Positions 1 to 9,998 of a DNA stretch of 43,788 bases are shown in pieces. The notes beneath the pieces are model-generated. The model was not told the origin of the DNA and did not search any database. It saw nothing but the letters and a program-made list of their open reading frames with translations. Made by a program: the position numbers and the translations under genes. Numbering within the stretch: the first letter of the stretch is position 1; each line of letters starts with the position of its first letter. Origin of the DNA: Mesostigma viride (lineage: Eukaryota; Streptophyta; Mesostigmatophyceae; Mesostigmatales; Mesostigmataceae); the NCBI GenBank assembly GCA_009746045.1, contig RPFO01001062.1, positions 1 through 43,788 of the forward strand, in the 5' to 3' direction.

Positions 1-590
1 TCAAGACTATAACTTCGGTCTGAATCGAAAATTGCAACGGAAACGCTCAGTGAAACGGTTTCTGAACGAAATGCGGACAACAAAACGGCCGTAACGCCCA
101 AAAATTCACGGTTTCTAAACATTTTTTGCACGGTTTCGAAACAAAGTCTGAACGTTCCGTCGAACTGACGCACTGAACGCTACGAACTTTTAGGACGGCG
201 CCCTCTCGGCCAAGCGATGGGCCCAGTAGCCGCAGTTGATCGCCGCTAGCGATGGGATGTTTGATTCGCGACATTGTTTGACGGGCGCGCAACAAGCCGA
301 CATCGTGCCGGGTTCCGTATTTATATCTGGCCGCGGTCATTGGCTGGCCTCCCACCTGCCCGCAAAAGTGCTGAACCGGATCTGGACGTAACTGCCGTTT
401 CAGAGCCCGTTCAGAACGTGTGAGACTCGATCTGCCTAGTTTGCCACTTTTCGGGCAACTGCTCCGATTGGGCGCCACCGCGGATCTCCGAATCGCCCTG
501 ACTATCGGCCGCCCTGCGCTCGCGGTTTTCGTACGGGCCACTTTTCGGGCCTCACGGTTCGCCAAACTTTTCGTTGGGGTTAATCGTAGT

Positions 591-629
591 CACTAGAAGG
601 GGACTAGTGGGGGGGCCAAGGCCCCCACT
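591..629. repeat. Twin hairpins, unit 1
   Basis: Two inverted repeats lie back to back and share bases. The first is CACTAG-AAGGGGA-CTAGTG (591-609), a 6-bp stem with a 7-base loop. The second (606-629) pairs AGTGGGGG...GCC with GGCCCCCACT across an AA loop, giving a very GC-rich stem of about ten base pairs. Sharing of ACTAGTG makes the two folds mutually exclusive in a single strand. They could act as a transcription or replication pause, a recombination hotspot or an RNA structure. Function is inferred; the pairing is seen. Confidence 0.8.
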
Positions 630-1190
630 TTTTCGGACGCACTACGCCACCAGGGGCCCTGAGGCCTCCGCCGAAAGCTTCGGTAGGCCGGGTTGAGCCC
701 GCCGACCGGCCCGGACCCTACGCCGGGGGCGAACGCTCGGCGGCCTTCCTTTGGGGGCTTCCCATCGCGCGCGCTCGCGCCGGCCCGCCGCACCGTCGAT
801 CCCACGCTCCGTCCCTCACGGGCACGTCCAGCACGCGTCGTACTACTAGTCACATCAACCCAATCCGAATGGTACTGTACATCGTGAGACGTCCCCGTTC
901 ATTGCATGCAAGTATTTCCTTAATTACTTCCTAACAACTGGAACTCACAATGCAGCTATGCCATGCAGGACACAATGTGGGTACCGCTTTTTGCAAGCGG
1001 CAGCCATAACGACCAAACACTCCCATGCAAACTCCCATGTCCGTTCATCATTCATTAATATTCATTGAGTGGCAATCCTTTGTAAACACATGCACCATCG
1101 GTCATTCCCACTATGACTTAATGTAGACAAAGTTTTGTACATGACTCGACAGTGCCCTTGTGCGCGACCGTGGGGTGCGGCAGGCCAGCC

Positions 1191-2640
1191 CTGTCCATTC
1201 GTGGGTGTGGTGGGGAGCTGCCATGCATGCGTGGGTTTAGGGGGGGGCTGGCATGCGTGCGTGGCTGTGGGGGGTGGCTGCCATGCGTGCGCGGGTTTAG
1301 GGGGGGGGCTGGCCAGCCCTGTCCATTCGTGGGTGTGGTGGGGAGCTGCCATGCATGCGTGGGTTTAGGGGGGGCTGGCATGCGTATGTGGGTGTGGGGG
1401 GTGGCTGGCATACACGTGCATGTGGGGGGTGGCTGTCATGCATGCGTGCATATGGGGGGTGGCTGGCATGCATGCGTGGGTTTGTGGGGGGGGTGGCATG
1501 TGTGCGTGGGTGTGGGGGTGGCTGGCATGCGTGCATGGGTTTGTGGGGTGGCTAGCATGCATGCGTGGGTGTGGGGGGTAGCTGCCATGGACGCATGTGG
1601 GGCGGGGCAGGCTGGCATGCATGCGTGGGTGTGGGGGGGGGACGGCATGCGTACGTTGGTGACGGGGGTGGCTGGCATGCATAAGTGGGTTTGTGGGGTG
1701 GCTGGCATGCATGCGTGCATGTGGGGGGGGGCTGGCACGCGTGTGTCGGTTTGGGGGGGGCTGGCATGCATGCGTGTGGGTGGGGGGGGCTGCCCTGCGT
1801 GCGTGGGTGTGGGGGTGGCTGGCATGCGTGCCTGGGTTTGGGGGTGGGCTGCCATGCATGCGTGGGTTTAGGGGGTGGCTGGCATGCGTGCCTGGGTTCG
1901 TGGGGTGGGCTGCCATGCGTGCGTGGGTGTGGGGGGTGGCTGGCATGCGTACGTGGGTGTGGGGGGTGGCTGGCATGCACGTGCATGTGGGGGTGGCTGG
2001 CATCCATGCGTGCATGTGGGGGGTGGCTGGCATGCATGCGTGGGTTCGTGGGGTGGCTGGCATGCGTGCGTGGGTGTGGCGGTGGCTGGCATACGTGCAT
2101 GGGTTTGTGGGGTGGCTGGAATGCAAGCATGCATGTGGGGGGGGCTTGTTTGCATGTGGGGTGGCTGGCAAGCATGCGTGCATGTGGGGGTTAGCTGGCA
2201 TGCGTGCGTGGGTTGGGGGGCGGCTGCCATGGGTGCATGGGTGTGTGGGGTGGCTGGCATGCATGCGTGCAAGGGTTGGGGGGGCGGCTGCCATGCGTGC
2301 GTGGGTGTGGGGGGTGGCGTACGTGGGTATGGGGGTGGCTGGCATGCGTGCGTGGGTGTGGGGGGGAGTGGCATGCATGCTTGGGTGTGGTGGGGGGCTG
2401 CCATGCATTCGTGGCTTGAGGGGGGGCTGGCATGCGTGCCTGGGTTCGTGGGGTGGCTGCCATGCGTGCATGGGTGGGGGGTGGCTGGCATGCGTAGTAA
2501 CGTGGGTGTGGGGGGTGGCTGGCATGCATAAGTGGGTTTGTGTGTGTGGGGGGGGGGTGGCTGGCATGCGTGCGTGGGCATGGGGGTGGCTGGCATGCGT
2601 GCGTGGGTTGGTGGGGTGCCTGGCATGCATAAGTGGGCCC
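1191..2640 (+). repeat. G-rich minisatellite, unit 1
   Basis: About 1.45 kb of degenerate tandem repeats with a period near 30 bp. Recurrent parts are GGCTGGCATGC, GTGCGTGGG and a run of four to nine Gs; common alternatives are GGGTTTGTGGGG, GGGTTTAGGGG and CATGCATGCGTGCATGTG. The plus strand is strongly G-rich. Alternating purine-pyrimidine GCATGCATGCGTGCATG tracts can adopt Z-DNA, and the closely spaced G-runs fit quadruplex formation. Stops are rare in several frames on both strands because the period is near a multiple of three, so long ORFs here (for example 451 codons antisense) carry no weight as genes. The array ends at GCATAAGTGGGCCCGCGG, as in every unit. Confidence 0.95.
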
Positions 2641-2767
2641 GCGGTGCCCCTGATTGCTGTCTGGCCCCTAATCATGTGGATGTGGCTGGCTGCCTGCCCT
2701 CCTGTTTGCCCCATCCCCAAAGCCCATGCCGCAAGGCTCGTAGCTCAAGCCCCATGGCTCATGCCCC

Positions 2768-3208
2768 ATGGCCCTTGCCAGCCAGCCTACCTGTGCTGCA
2801 TACCCTTGCATCCTTTCCTGCCTCGCCTGGCCTGGCCTGCCCTGCCCTCTCTGCCCTCCCGCCCGCCCATGCGGTCCGTTGCCACGGATGGAAAATGAGA
2901 AGAAAACCAATATGGCCCCGCTGGCACCACAAATCACCTGGTTGGTCAACCAAGGGGATAGCCTGCACAATGAGACAGGAACACAGCAGACCCAGCAAAG
3001 CAAGATTCAGGTTGTAAGCCAGTGGAGATTACTTTTGACTTGCTTGATGAAGAAATATAAAACACCTTCTACTGTCACACCTTCTATGAACAAATGGTTG
3101 ATTGATCACCTTATACACCACGTAAACATGTTACCAGACGCGCTCTTCAGCCCAGTGAAAATCCACGTGCGAAGCAAGGCAGATTATCTAACGCAGAAAG
3201 CACCATGA
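2768..3208 (+). pseudogene. Recurrent ORF alpha, unit 1 (open)
   Basis: Open frame of 146 codons spanning the pyrimidine-rich block and the sequence after it. The part after Met at 2888 (MENEKKTNMAPLAP..., about 106 codons, ending ...SKADYLTQKAP) looks more protein-like than the N-terminal Cys/Pro-rich stretch. The same frame recurs in every unit but is broken in several, and most differences between copies change the amino acid or the frame. I recognise no domain. It is best read as a relic of a coding region captured in the ancestral unit, or as chance. Confidence 0.35.
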
Positions 3209-3407
3209 ATGTCAGCCACTACAGCAGCAAATGACGCCATAAACTCATGACCAGGCAAGCATCCACAGGGGCTTTCACCGCCCAGCATATTCCAGAAAAA
3301 ATCATCACAGATCCTCTGGCAACGGACGTTGACACGGGAAACCCGAAGGACCATGAAGATGGCGTCCTGCACGGCTAAGAAAATGAAACGCAGACCCTTG
3401 CTACGCT

Positions 3408-3632
3408 ATGTCTTCGCTGCGACTACGTGAATTCGGCCCAATGGAAACAACGCAACCGAGGAAACGCATCAGAAAGAGAGCAGGCACTAGCCCGGTCATC
3501 GAAACAAACGACTCACCATCGGCATCGCCAGCGTACGTCCCGTGGCAACAAATCCAGCGTTCATTCCAATATTGTGTGACGACAACAGAAACTCGTCGGC
3601 CACACCCACGCCTTCCCCGAACAGCAAACTGA
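3408..3632 (+). pseudogene. Recurrent ORF beta, unit 1 (shifted by a 4-base loss)
   Basis: 74 codons starting MSSLRLREFG, with a strongly basic stretch PRKRIRKRAG (a possible nuclear-localisation-like cluster) and then a Ser/Pro-rich part ETNDSPSASPAYVPWQQ. After WQQ the frame is shifted relative to units 4 and 7, because GATT is missing from CAACAAATGATTCCAGCG. Family unknown. Confidence 0.35.
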
Positions 3633-3752
3633 TTTCACTAGGCACCCAATACGTCAAGCAAAGAAGCACGATAACATAATACCTAAATCTACAACGACAT
3701 TCCATTTCCAGGTCTATCGCAGCAGGCCATAGCGCCCCGAACCTCTCCCACG

Positions 3753-4143
3753 CACGTGACTGCCCACCGACGTCCAGCCAGATCAGAAACAATTCAAAGG
3801 TACGCATCGAAATGGAACATTGAACGCTATAAAAGCAATGCCCACGCATTGTCCATCCCCAATTTTCCAGGCAGCGTTGACCGCCATCCCCAGCCAGCAG
3901 GAAATTAAATGAAGTGCTGTCGCAGCATGTCGCCCCCTCTCCCCCTCGCAGTCCTGGTTTATGCACGTTCGATTGCTTGGGCGCGTCCAGGCGGTCCAGC
4001 ACCGCGTACTACCCACTTGAAAATCCTCCCAAGTCATTTTTTTCCAGCTTGGTAAGTACGGAATCTGGCAGAAATTCGTCCAGCAAGCATCATACTACTC
4101 TCCACTCCTCCAACTCAAAATTTGCGTATAATTTTAGAATAAA
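3753..4143 (+). promoter_or_regulatory. Promoter-like cassette, unit 1
   Basis: A G-box CACGTG (3753-3758) and a GACGTC motif (3769-3774) lie upstream of a canonical TATAAAAG (3828-3835). About 300 bp further on is AATAAA (4138-4143), 16 bp before the next unit. The order and spacing resemble a plant RNA polymerase II core promoter followed by a polyadenylation signal. A transcript started about 30 bp after the TATA would be a short RNA of about 300 nt, or would read into the next unit. No convincing long ORF lies between. Motifs are seen; promoter activity is inferred. Confidence 0.42.
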
Positions 4144-4749
4144 TATCAGTCACATCATGTTCAGACTATAACTTCGGTCTGAATCGAAAATTGCAACGGA
4201 AACGCTCAGTGAAACAGTTTCTGAACGAAATGCGGACAACAAAACGGCCGTAACGCCCAAAATTTAACGGTTTCAAACATTATTTGCACGGTTTCGAAAC
4301 GATTTCTGGACGTTCCGTCGAACTGACGCACTGAACGCTACGAAATTTTAGGACGGCGCCCTCTCGGCCAAGCGATGGGCCCAGTAGCCGCAGTTGATCG
4401 CCGCTAGCGATGGGATGTTTGATTCGCGACACAGAGTTTGACGCCCTCGAAGAAGCCGACATCGTGCCGGGTTCCGTATTTTTATCTGGCCGCGGCCATT
4501 GGCTGGCCTCCTATCTGCCCGCAAAAGTGCTGAACCGGATCTGGACGTAACTGCCATTTCAGACCCCGTTCAGACTTTGTGACAGTCGATCTCCCTAGTT
4601 TGCCACTTTTCGGGCAACTGCCCGATTGGGCGCCACCGCGGATCTCCGAATCGCCCTGACTATCGGCCGCCCTGCGCTCGCGGTTCTCGTACGGGCCACT
4701 TTTCGGGCCTCACGGTTTGCCCAAACTTTTCGTTGGGGTTAATCGTAGT

Positions 4750-4789
4750 TACTAGAAGGGGACTAGTGGGGGGGCCAAGGCCCCCCACT
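4750..4789. repeat. Twin hairpins, unit 2
   Basis: First stem is shortened to ACTAG/CTAGT because the leading C is T here. The second stem keeps a seven-G run against a six-C run around the AA loop. Confidence 0.78.
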
Positions 4790-5350
4790 TATTCGGACGC
4801 ACTACGCCACCAGGGGCCCTGAGGCCCCCGCCGAAAGCTTCGACCCGCCGGGTTGAGCCCGCCGACCGGCCCGGCCCCTACGCCGGGGGGCGAACGCTCG
4901 GCGGCCTTCCTTTGGGGGCTTCCCATCGCGCGCGCTCGCGCCGGCCCGCCGCACCGTCGATCCCACGCTCCGTCCCTCACGGGCACGTCCAGCACGCGTC
5001 CTACTACTAGTACATCAACCCAGTCCGAATAGTACCGTACATTGTGAGATGTCGCCGTTTAGTGCATGCAAGTATTTCCTTACTCATTACTTCCTAACAA
5101 CTGAAACTCACAATGCAGCTATGCCATGCAGGACACAATGTGGGTACCGCTTTAGCGGCAGCCATAACGACCAAACACTTCCATGCAAACTCAAATGTTC
5201 ATCATTCATTAATATTCATTGAGTGGCAATCCTTTGTAAACACATGCACCATCGGTCATGCCCACTATGGCTTCATGTAGACAATGTTTTGTACATGACT
5301 CGACAGTGCCCTTGTGCGCGACCGTGGGGCGCGGCAGGCCAGCCCTGTCC

Positions 5351-7256
5351 ATTCGTGGGTGTGGTGGGGAGCTGCCATGCATGCGTGTGTTTAGGGGGTG
5401 GTTGGCATGCGTACGTGGGTGTGGGGGGTGGCTGCCATGCGTGCGTGGGTGTGGGGGGTGGCTGGCATGCGTATGTGGGTGTGGGGGGTGGCTGGCATGC
5501 ACGTGCATGTGGGGGGTGGCTGTCATGCATGCGTGCATGTGGGGGGTGGCTCGCATGCGTGCGTGGGTTTGTGGGGTGGCTGGCATGCATGCGTGGGTTT
5601 GTGGGGGGGCTGCCATGCATGCGTGCATGTGGGGGAGGGCTGGCATGTGTGCGTGGGTTTGGGGGTGGGCTGGCATGCGTGCGTGGTTGTGGGGGGGGGC
5701 GGCATGCATTTGCGGGTGAGCTAGGGAGCTGCCATGCATCCGTGGGTTTAGCGGGGCGCTGCCATGCGTGCCTGGGTTCGTGGGGTTACTGCCATGCGTG
5801 CGTGGGTGTGGGGGGTGGCTGGCATGCGTACATTGGTGAGGGGGGTGGCTGGCATGCATAAGTGGGTTTGTGGGGGGGCTGCCATGCATGCGTGCATGTG
5901 TGGGGGGGTGGCAAGCGTGTGTGGGTTTGCGGGGGGGCTGGCATGCATTCGTGGGTGTGGGGGTGGCTGGCATGCATGCGTGGGTTTAGGGGATGGCTGG
6001 CATGCATGCTTGCATGTGGGGGGGGCTGGCATGCATTCGTTGGTGTGGTGGGGAGCTGCCATGCATGCGTGGGTTTGTGGGGTGGCTGGCATGCATGCGT
6101 GGGTGTGGGGGGGGGCTGCCATGCGTGCGTGGGTTTGGGGGGGAGCTGCCATGCACGCATGGGTGTGGGGGGGGAGTGGCATGCATGCGTGGGTGTGGTG
6201 GGGAGCTGCCATGCGTACGTTGGTGACGGGGGTGGCTGGCATGCATAAGTGGGTTGGTGGGGTGGCTGGCATGCATGCGTGCATGTGGGGGGGGGCTGGC
6301 ACGCGTGTGTGGGTTTGGGGGGTGGCTGGCATGCATGCGTGTGGGGGGGGGGCTGACATAAGTGCGTGGGTGTGGGGGTGGCTGGCATGCGTGCCTGGGT
6401 TTGGGGGTGGGCTGCCATGCGTGCGTGGGTTTAGGGGGGGGCTGGCATGCGTGCCTGGGTTCGTGGGGTGGGCTGCCATGCGTGCGTGCGTGTGGGGGGT
6501 GGCTGGCATGCGTACGTGGGTGTGGGGGGTGGCTGGCATGCACGTGCATGTGGGGGGTGGCTGGCATCCATGCGTGCATGTGGGGGGTGGCTGGCATGCA
6601 TGCGTGGGCTCGTGGGGTGGCTGGCATCCGTGCGTGGGTTTGTGGGGTGGCTGGAATGCAAGCATGCATGTGGGGGGGGCTTGTTTGCATGTGGGGTGGC
6701 TGGCAAGCATGCGTGCATGTGGGGGTTGGCTGGCATGCGTGCGTGGGTTGGGGGGGTGGCTGCCATGCGTGCGTGGGTGTGGGGGGTGGCTGGCATGCAT
6801 GCATGCATGTGGGGGGGGCTGGCATCCATGCGTGGGTTTGTGGGGTGGCTGGCATGCATGCGTGGGTTTGTGGGGTGGCTGGCATGCATGCGTGCATGAG
6901 GGGGGGGGCTGGCATGCGTGCGTGGGTGTGGGTGGGGGCGTACGTGGGTATGGGGGGTGGCTGGCATGCGTGCGTGGGTGTGGGGGGGAGTGGCATGCAT
7001 GCGTGGGTGTGGTGGGGGGCTGCCATGCATGCGTGGCTTGAGGGGGGGCTGGCATGCGTGCCTGGGTTCGTGGGGTGGCTGCCATGCGTGCGTGGGTGTG
7101 GGGGGTGGCTGGCATGCGTACGTGGGTGTGGGGGGTGGCTGGCATGCATAAGTGGGTTTGTGTGTGTGTGGGGGGGTGGCTGGCATGCGTGCGTGGGCAC
7201 GGGGGTGGCTGGCATGCGTGCGTGGGTTGGTGGGGTGCCTGGCATGCATAAGTGGG
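5351..7256 (+). repeat. G-rich minisatellite, unit 2
   Basis: About 1.9 kb, the longest array with unit 5. It contains variants seen in unit 5 but not in unit 1, such as GCATGCATGCTTGCATGTGG followed by GCATTCGTTGG. Overlapping open frames of more than 400 codons occur on both strands. Confidence 0.95.
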
Positions 7257-7386
7257 CCCGCGGTGCCCCTGATTGCTGTCTGGCCCCTAATCATGTGGAT
7301 GTGGCTGGCTGCCTGCCCTCCTGTTTGCCCCATCCCCAAACCCCATGCCGCAAGGCTCGTAGCTCAAGCCCCATGGCTCATGCCCC

Positions 7387-7818
7387 ATGGCCCTTGCCTG
7401 CCAGCCTACCTGTGCTGTATACCCTTGCAGCCTTTCCTGCCTCGCCTGGCGTGGCCTGCCCTGCCCTCTCTGCCCTCCCGCCCGCCCATGCGGTCCGTTG
7501 CCACGGATGGAAAATGAGAAGAAAACCAATATGGCCCCGCTGGCACCACAAATCACCTGGTTGGTCAACCAAGGGGATAGCCTGCACAATGAGACAGGAA
7601 CACAGCAGACCCAGCAAAGCAAGATTCAGGTTGTAAGCCAGTGGAGATTACTTTTGACTTGCTTGTTGAAGAAATATAAAACACCTTCTACTGTCACACC
7701 TTCTATGAACAAATGGTTGATTGATCACCTTATACACCACGTAAACAAGTTACCAGATGCGCTCTTCACCCCAGTGAAAATCCATGTGCGAAGCAAGGCA
7801 GATTATCTTACGCAGTAA
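7387..7818 (+). pseudogene. Recurrent ORF alpha, unit 2 (open)
   Basis: 143 codons, open. It ends three codons earlier than unit 1 (...ADYLTQ) because CAGAAAGCACCATGA is CAGTAAGCACCATGA here. Replacements include CLMKK to CLLKK, HVNML to HVNKL and FSPV to FTPV. Confidence 0.33.
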
Positions 7819-8025
7819 GCACCATGAATGTCAGCCACTACAGCAGTAAATGACGCCCTAAACTCATGACCAAAAAGGATCCACAGGGGCTTTCACCGCC
7901 CAGTATATTCCAGAAAAAATCATCACAGATCCTCTGGCAACGGACGTTGACACGGGAAACCCGAAGGACCATGAAGATGGCGTCCTGCACGGCTAAGAAA
8001 ATGAAACGCAGACCTTTGCTACGCT

Positions 8026-8250
8026 ATGTCTTCGCTGCGACTACGTGAATTCGGCCAAATGGAAACAACGCAACCGAGGAAACGCATCAGAAAGAGAGCA
8101 GGCACTAGCCCGGTCATCGAAACAAACGACTCACCATCGGCATCGCCAGCGTACGTCCCGTGGCAACAAATCCAGCGTTCATTCCAATATTGTGTGACGA
8201 CAACAGAAACTCGTCGGCCACACCCACGCCTTCCACGAACAGCAAACTGA
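8026..8250 (+). pseudogene. Recurrent ORF beta, unit 2 (shifted)
   Basis: Same 74-codon shifted form as unit 1, with GPME changed to GQME. Confidence 0.32.
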
Positions 8251-8378
8251 TTTCACTAGGCACCCAATACGTCAAGCGAAGAAGCACGATAACATAATAC
8301 CTAAATCTACAACGACATTCCATTTCCAGGTCGCTAGCTATCGCAGCAGGCCATAGCGCCCCGAACCTCTCTCCCACG

Positions 8379-8461
8379 CACGTGACTGCCCACCGACGGC
8401 CAGCCAGATCAGAAACAATTCAAAGGTACGCATCGAAATGGAACATTGAACGCTTTAAAAG
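8379..8461 (+). promoter_or_regulatory. Promoter-like cassette, unit 2 (damaged)
   Basis: CACGTG is kept (8379-8384), but the TATA position reads TTTAAAAG (8454-8461) and the AATAAA position downstream reads AATCAA. Confidence 0.25.
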
Positions 8462-9387
8462 CAATGCCTACGCATTGTCCATCGCCAATTTTCCAGGCAG
8501 CGTTGACCGCCATCCCCAGCCAGCAGGAAATTAAATCAAGTGCTGTCGCAGCATGTCGCCCCCTCACCCCCTCGCAGTCCTGGTTTATGCACGTTCGATT
8601 GCTTGGGCGCGTCCAGGCGGTCCAGCACCGCGTACTACCCACTTGAAAATCCTCCCAAGTCATTTTTTCCCTGCCTGGTAAGTACGGAATCTGGCAGAAA
8701 TTCGTCCAGCAAGCATCATACTACTCTCCACTCCTCCAACTCAAAATTTGCGTATAAATTTAGAATCAATATCAGTCACATCATGTTCAGACTATAACTT
8801 CGGTCTGAATCGAAAAGTGATGCGGAACAACTCAGTGAAACGGTTTCTGAACGCAATGCGGACAGGAAAACGGCCGTAACGCCCAAATTTTTACGGTTTC
8901 TAATTACTTTTTTCACGGTTTCTAGACGATTTCTGAACGCTCCGTCGACCTGAAGCACTGAACACTACGGCCAAAAAGAACGGCACGCTCTCGGCCTAGC
9001 GATGGGCCCAGTAGCCGCAGTTGATCGCCGCAAGGCATGGGATGTTTCGTTAGAGATGCTTCGCGACACAGAGTTTGACGCCCGCGAAGAAGTCGACATC
9101 GTGCCGGGTTCCGTATTTTTATCTGGCCGCGGCCATTGGCTGGCCTCCCACCTGCCCGCAAAAACGCTGAACCGGATCTAGACGTAACTGCCGTTTCAGA
9201 GCCCGTTCAGAACTCCTGAGACTCGATCTGCCTAGTTTGCCACTTTTTTGGCAACTGCTCCGATTGGGCGGCACCGCGGATCCCCGGATCGCCCTGACTA
9301 TCGGCCGCCCTGCGCTCGCGGTTCTCGTACGGGCCACTTTTCGGGCCTCACGGTTCGCCAAACTTTTGCGTTGGGGTTAATCGTAGT

Positions 9388-9427
9388 CACTAGAGGGGGA
9401 CTAGTGGGGGGGCCAAGGCCCCCCACT
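9388..9427. repeat. Twin hairpins, unit 3
   Basis: CACTAG/CTAGTG stem present, with loop AGGGGGA instead of AAGGGGA. The second GC-rich stem is present. Confidence 0.78.
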
Positions 9428-9998
9428 TTTTCGGACGCACTACGCCACCAGGGGCCCTGAGGCCCCCGCCGAAAGCTTCGACCCGCCGGGTTGAGCCCGC
9501 CGACCGGGCCGGCCTACTACGCCGGGGGGCGAACGCTCGGCGGCCTTCCTTTGGGGGCTTCCCATCGCGCGCGCTCGCGCCGGCCCGCCGCACCGTCGAT
9601 CCCACGCTCCGTCCCTCACGGGCACGTCCAGCACGCGTCCTACTACTAGTACATCAACCCAGTCTGAATAGTACCGTATATTGTGAGACGTCCCCGTTCA
9701 TTGCATGCAAGTATTTCCTTACTCATTACTTCCTAACAACTGAAACTCACAATGCAGCTATGCCATGCAGGACACAATGTGGGTACCGCTTTTTGCAAGC
9801 GGCAGCCATAACGACCAAACACTTCCATGCAAACTCCCATGTCCGTTCATCATTCATTAATATACATTGAGTGGCAATCCTTTGTAAACACATGCACCAT
9901 CGGTCATTCCCACTATGACTTAATGTAGACAAAGTTTTGTACATGACTCGACAGTGCCCTTGTGCGCGACCGTGGGGTGCGGCAGGCCAGCCCTGTCC

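Larger units (their letters stand above)
1..4159 (+). repeat. Tandem array unit 1 (about 4.16 kb)
   Basis: First unit of the head-to-tail array; the window opens almost exactly at a unit boundary. It starts with a slightly altered form of the boundary hairpin (TCAAGAC rather than TTCAGAC), followed by three ACGGTTTC motifs before base 140. Then come twin hairpins (591-629), a GC-rich CpG-rich block (about 630-850), a leader (about 850-1190), the minisatellite (1191-2640), a pyrimidine-rich block (2641-2890), two ORF relics (2768-3632) and a promoter-like cassette (3753-4143). It resembles unit 3 most closely: both minisatellites carry the same internal return of the GGCCAGCCCTGTCCATTCG leader end. 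It shares with unit 7 a variant block near 265-300 (GACATTGTTTGACG). I do not recognise the family. Confidence 0.95.
4160..8785 (+). repeat. Tandem array unit 2 (about 4.63 kb, longest)
   Basis: Complete unit in the same A-to-G order. It is the longest copy, mainly because its minisatellite is about 1.9 kb. Near 4430-4460 it has the GACACAGAGTTTGACG version of the variable block, as does unit 5. Its terminal cassette is damaged: the TATA motif reads TTTAAAAG (8454-8461) and the polyadenylation-like signal reads AATCAA, so this copy is the least likely to be transcribed from that cassette. Confidence 0.95.

Noticed and set aside
605-860. GC-rich block of each unit as ribosomal DNA (spacer or transcribed spacer)
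   Set aside because: The composition looks similar, but no 18S, 5.8S, 28S or 5S sequence is present in any of the eight units, and no conserved rRNA edge can be seen.
1221-1240. Telomere-like GGGTTTAGGG strings in the minisatellites
   Set aside because: They occur as single copies within a 30-bp repeat, never as tandem TTTAGGG. This is not telomeric sequence, though one plant-type telomere repeat may have been part of the original unit.
3496-4002. 168-codon antisense ORF in unit 1 and shorter versions in units 2-7
   Set aside because: Its length differs between units through simple indels, it overlaps the promoter-like cassette and ORF beta on the other strand, and I recognise no domain.
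3914-4171. 85-codon sense ORF after the TATA motif, recurring in units 1-4
   Set aside because: It begins at a GTG rather than an ATG and is altered or lost in units 5-8. Persistence in four similar units is expected from sequence identity alone.
5351-7256. CRISPR-like array
   Set aside because: Repeats are contiguous and degenerate without spacers, there are no cas genes, and the context is eukaryotic.
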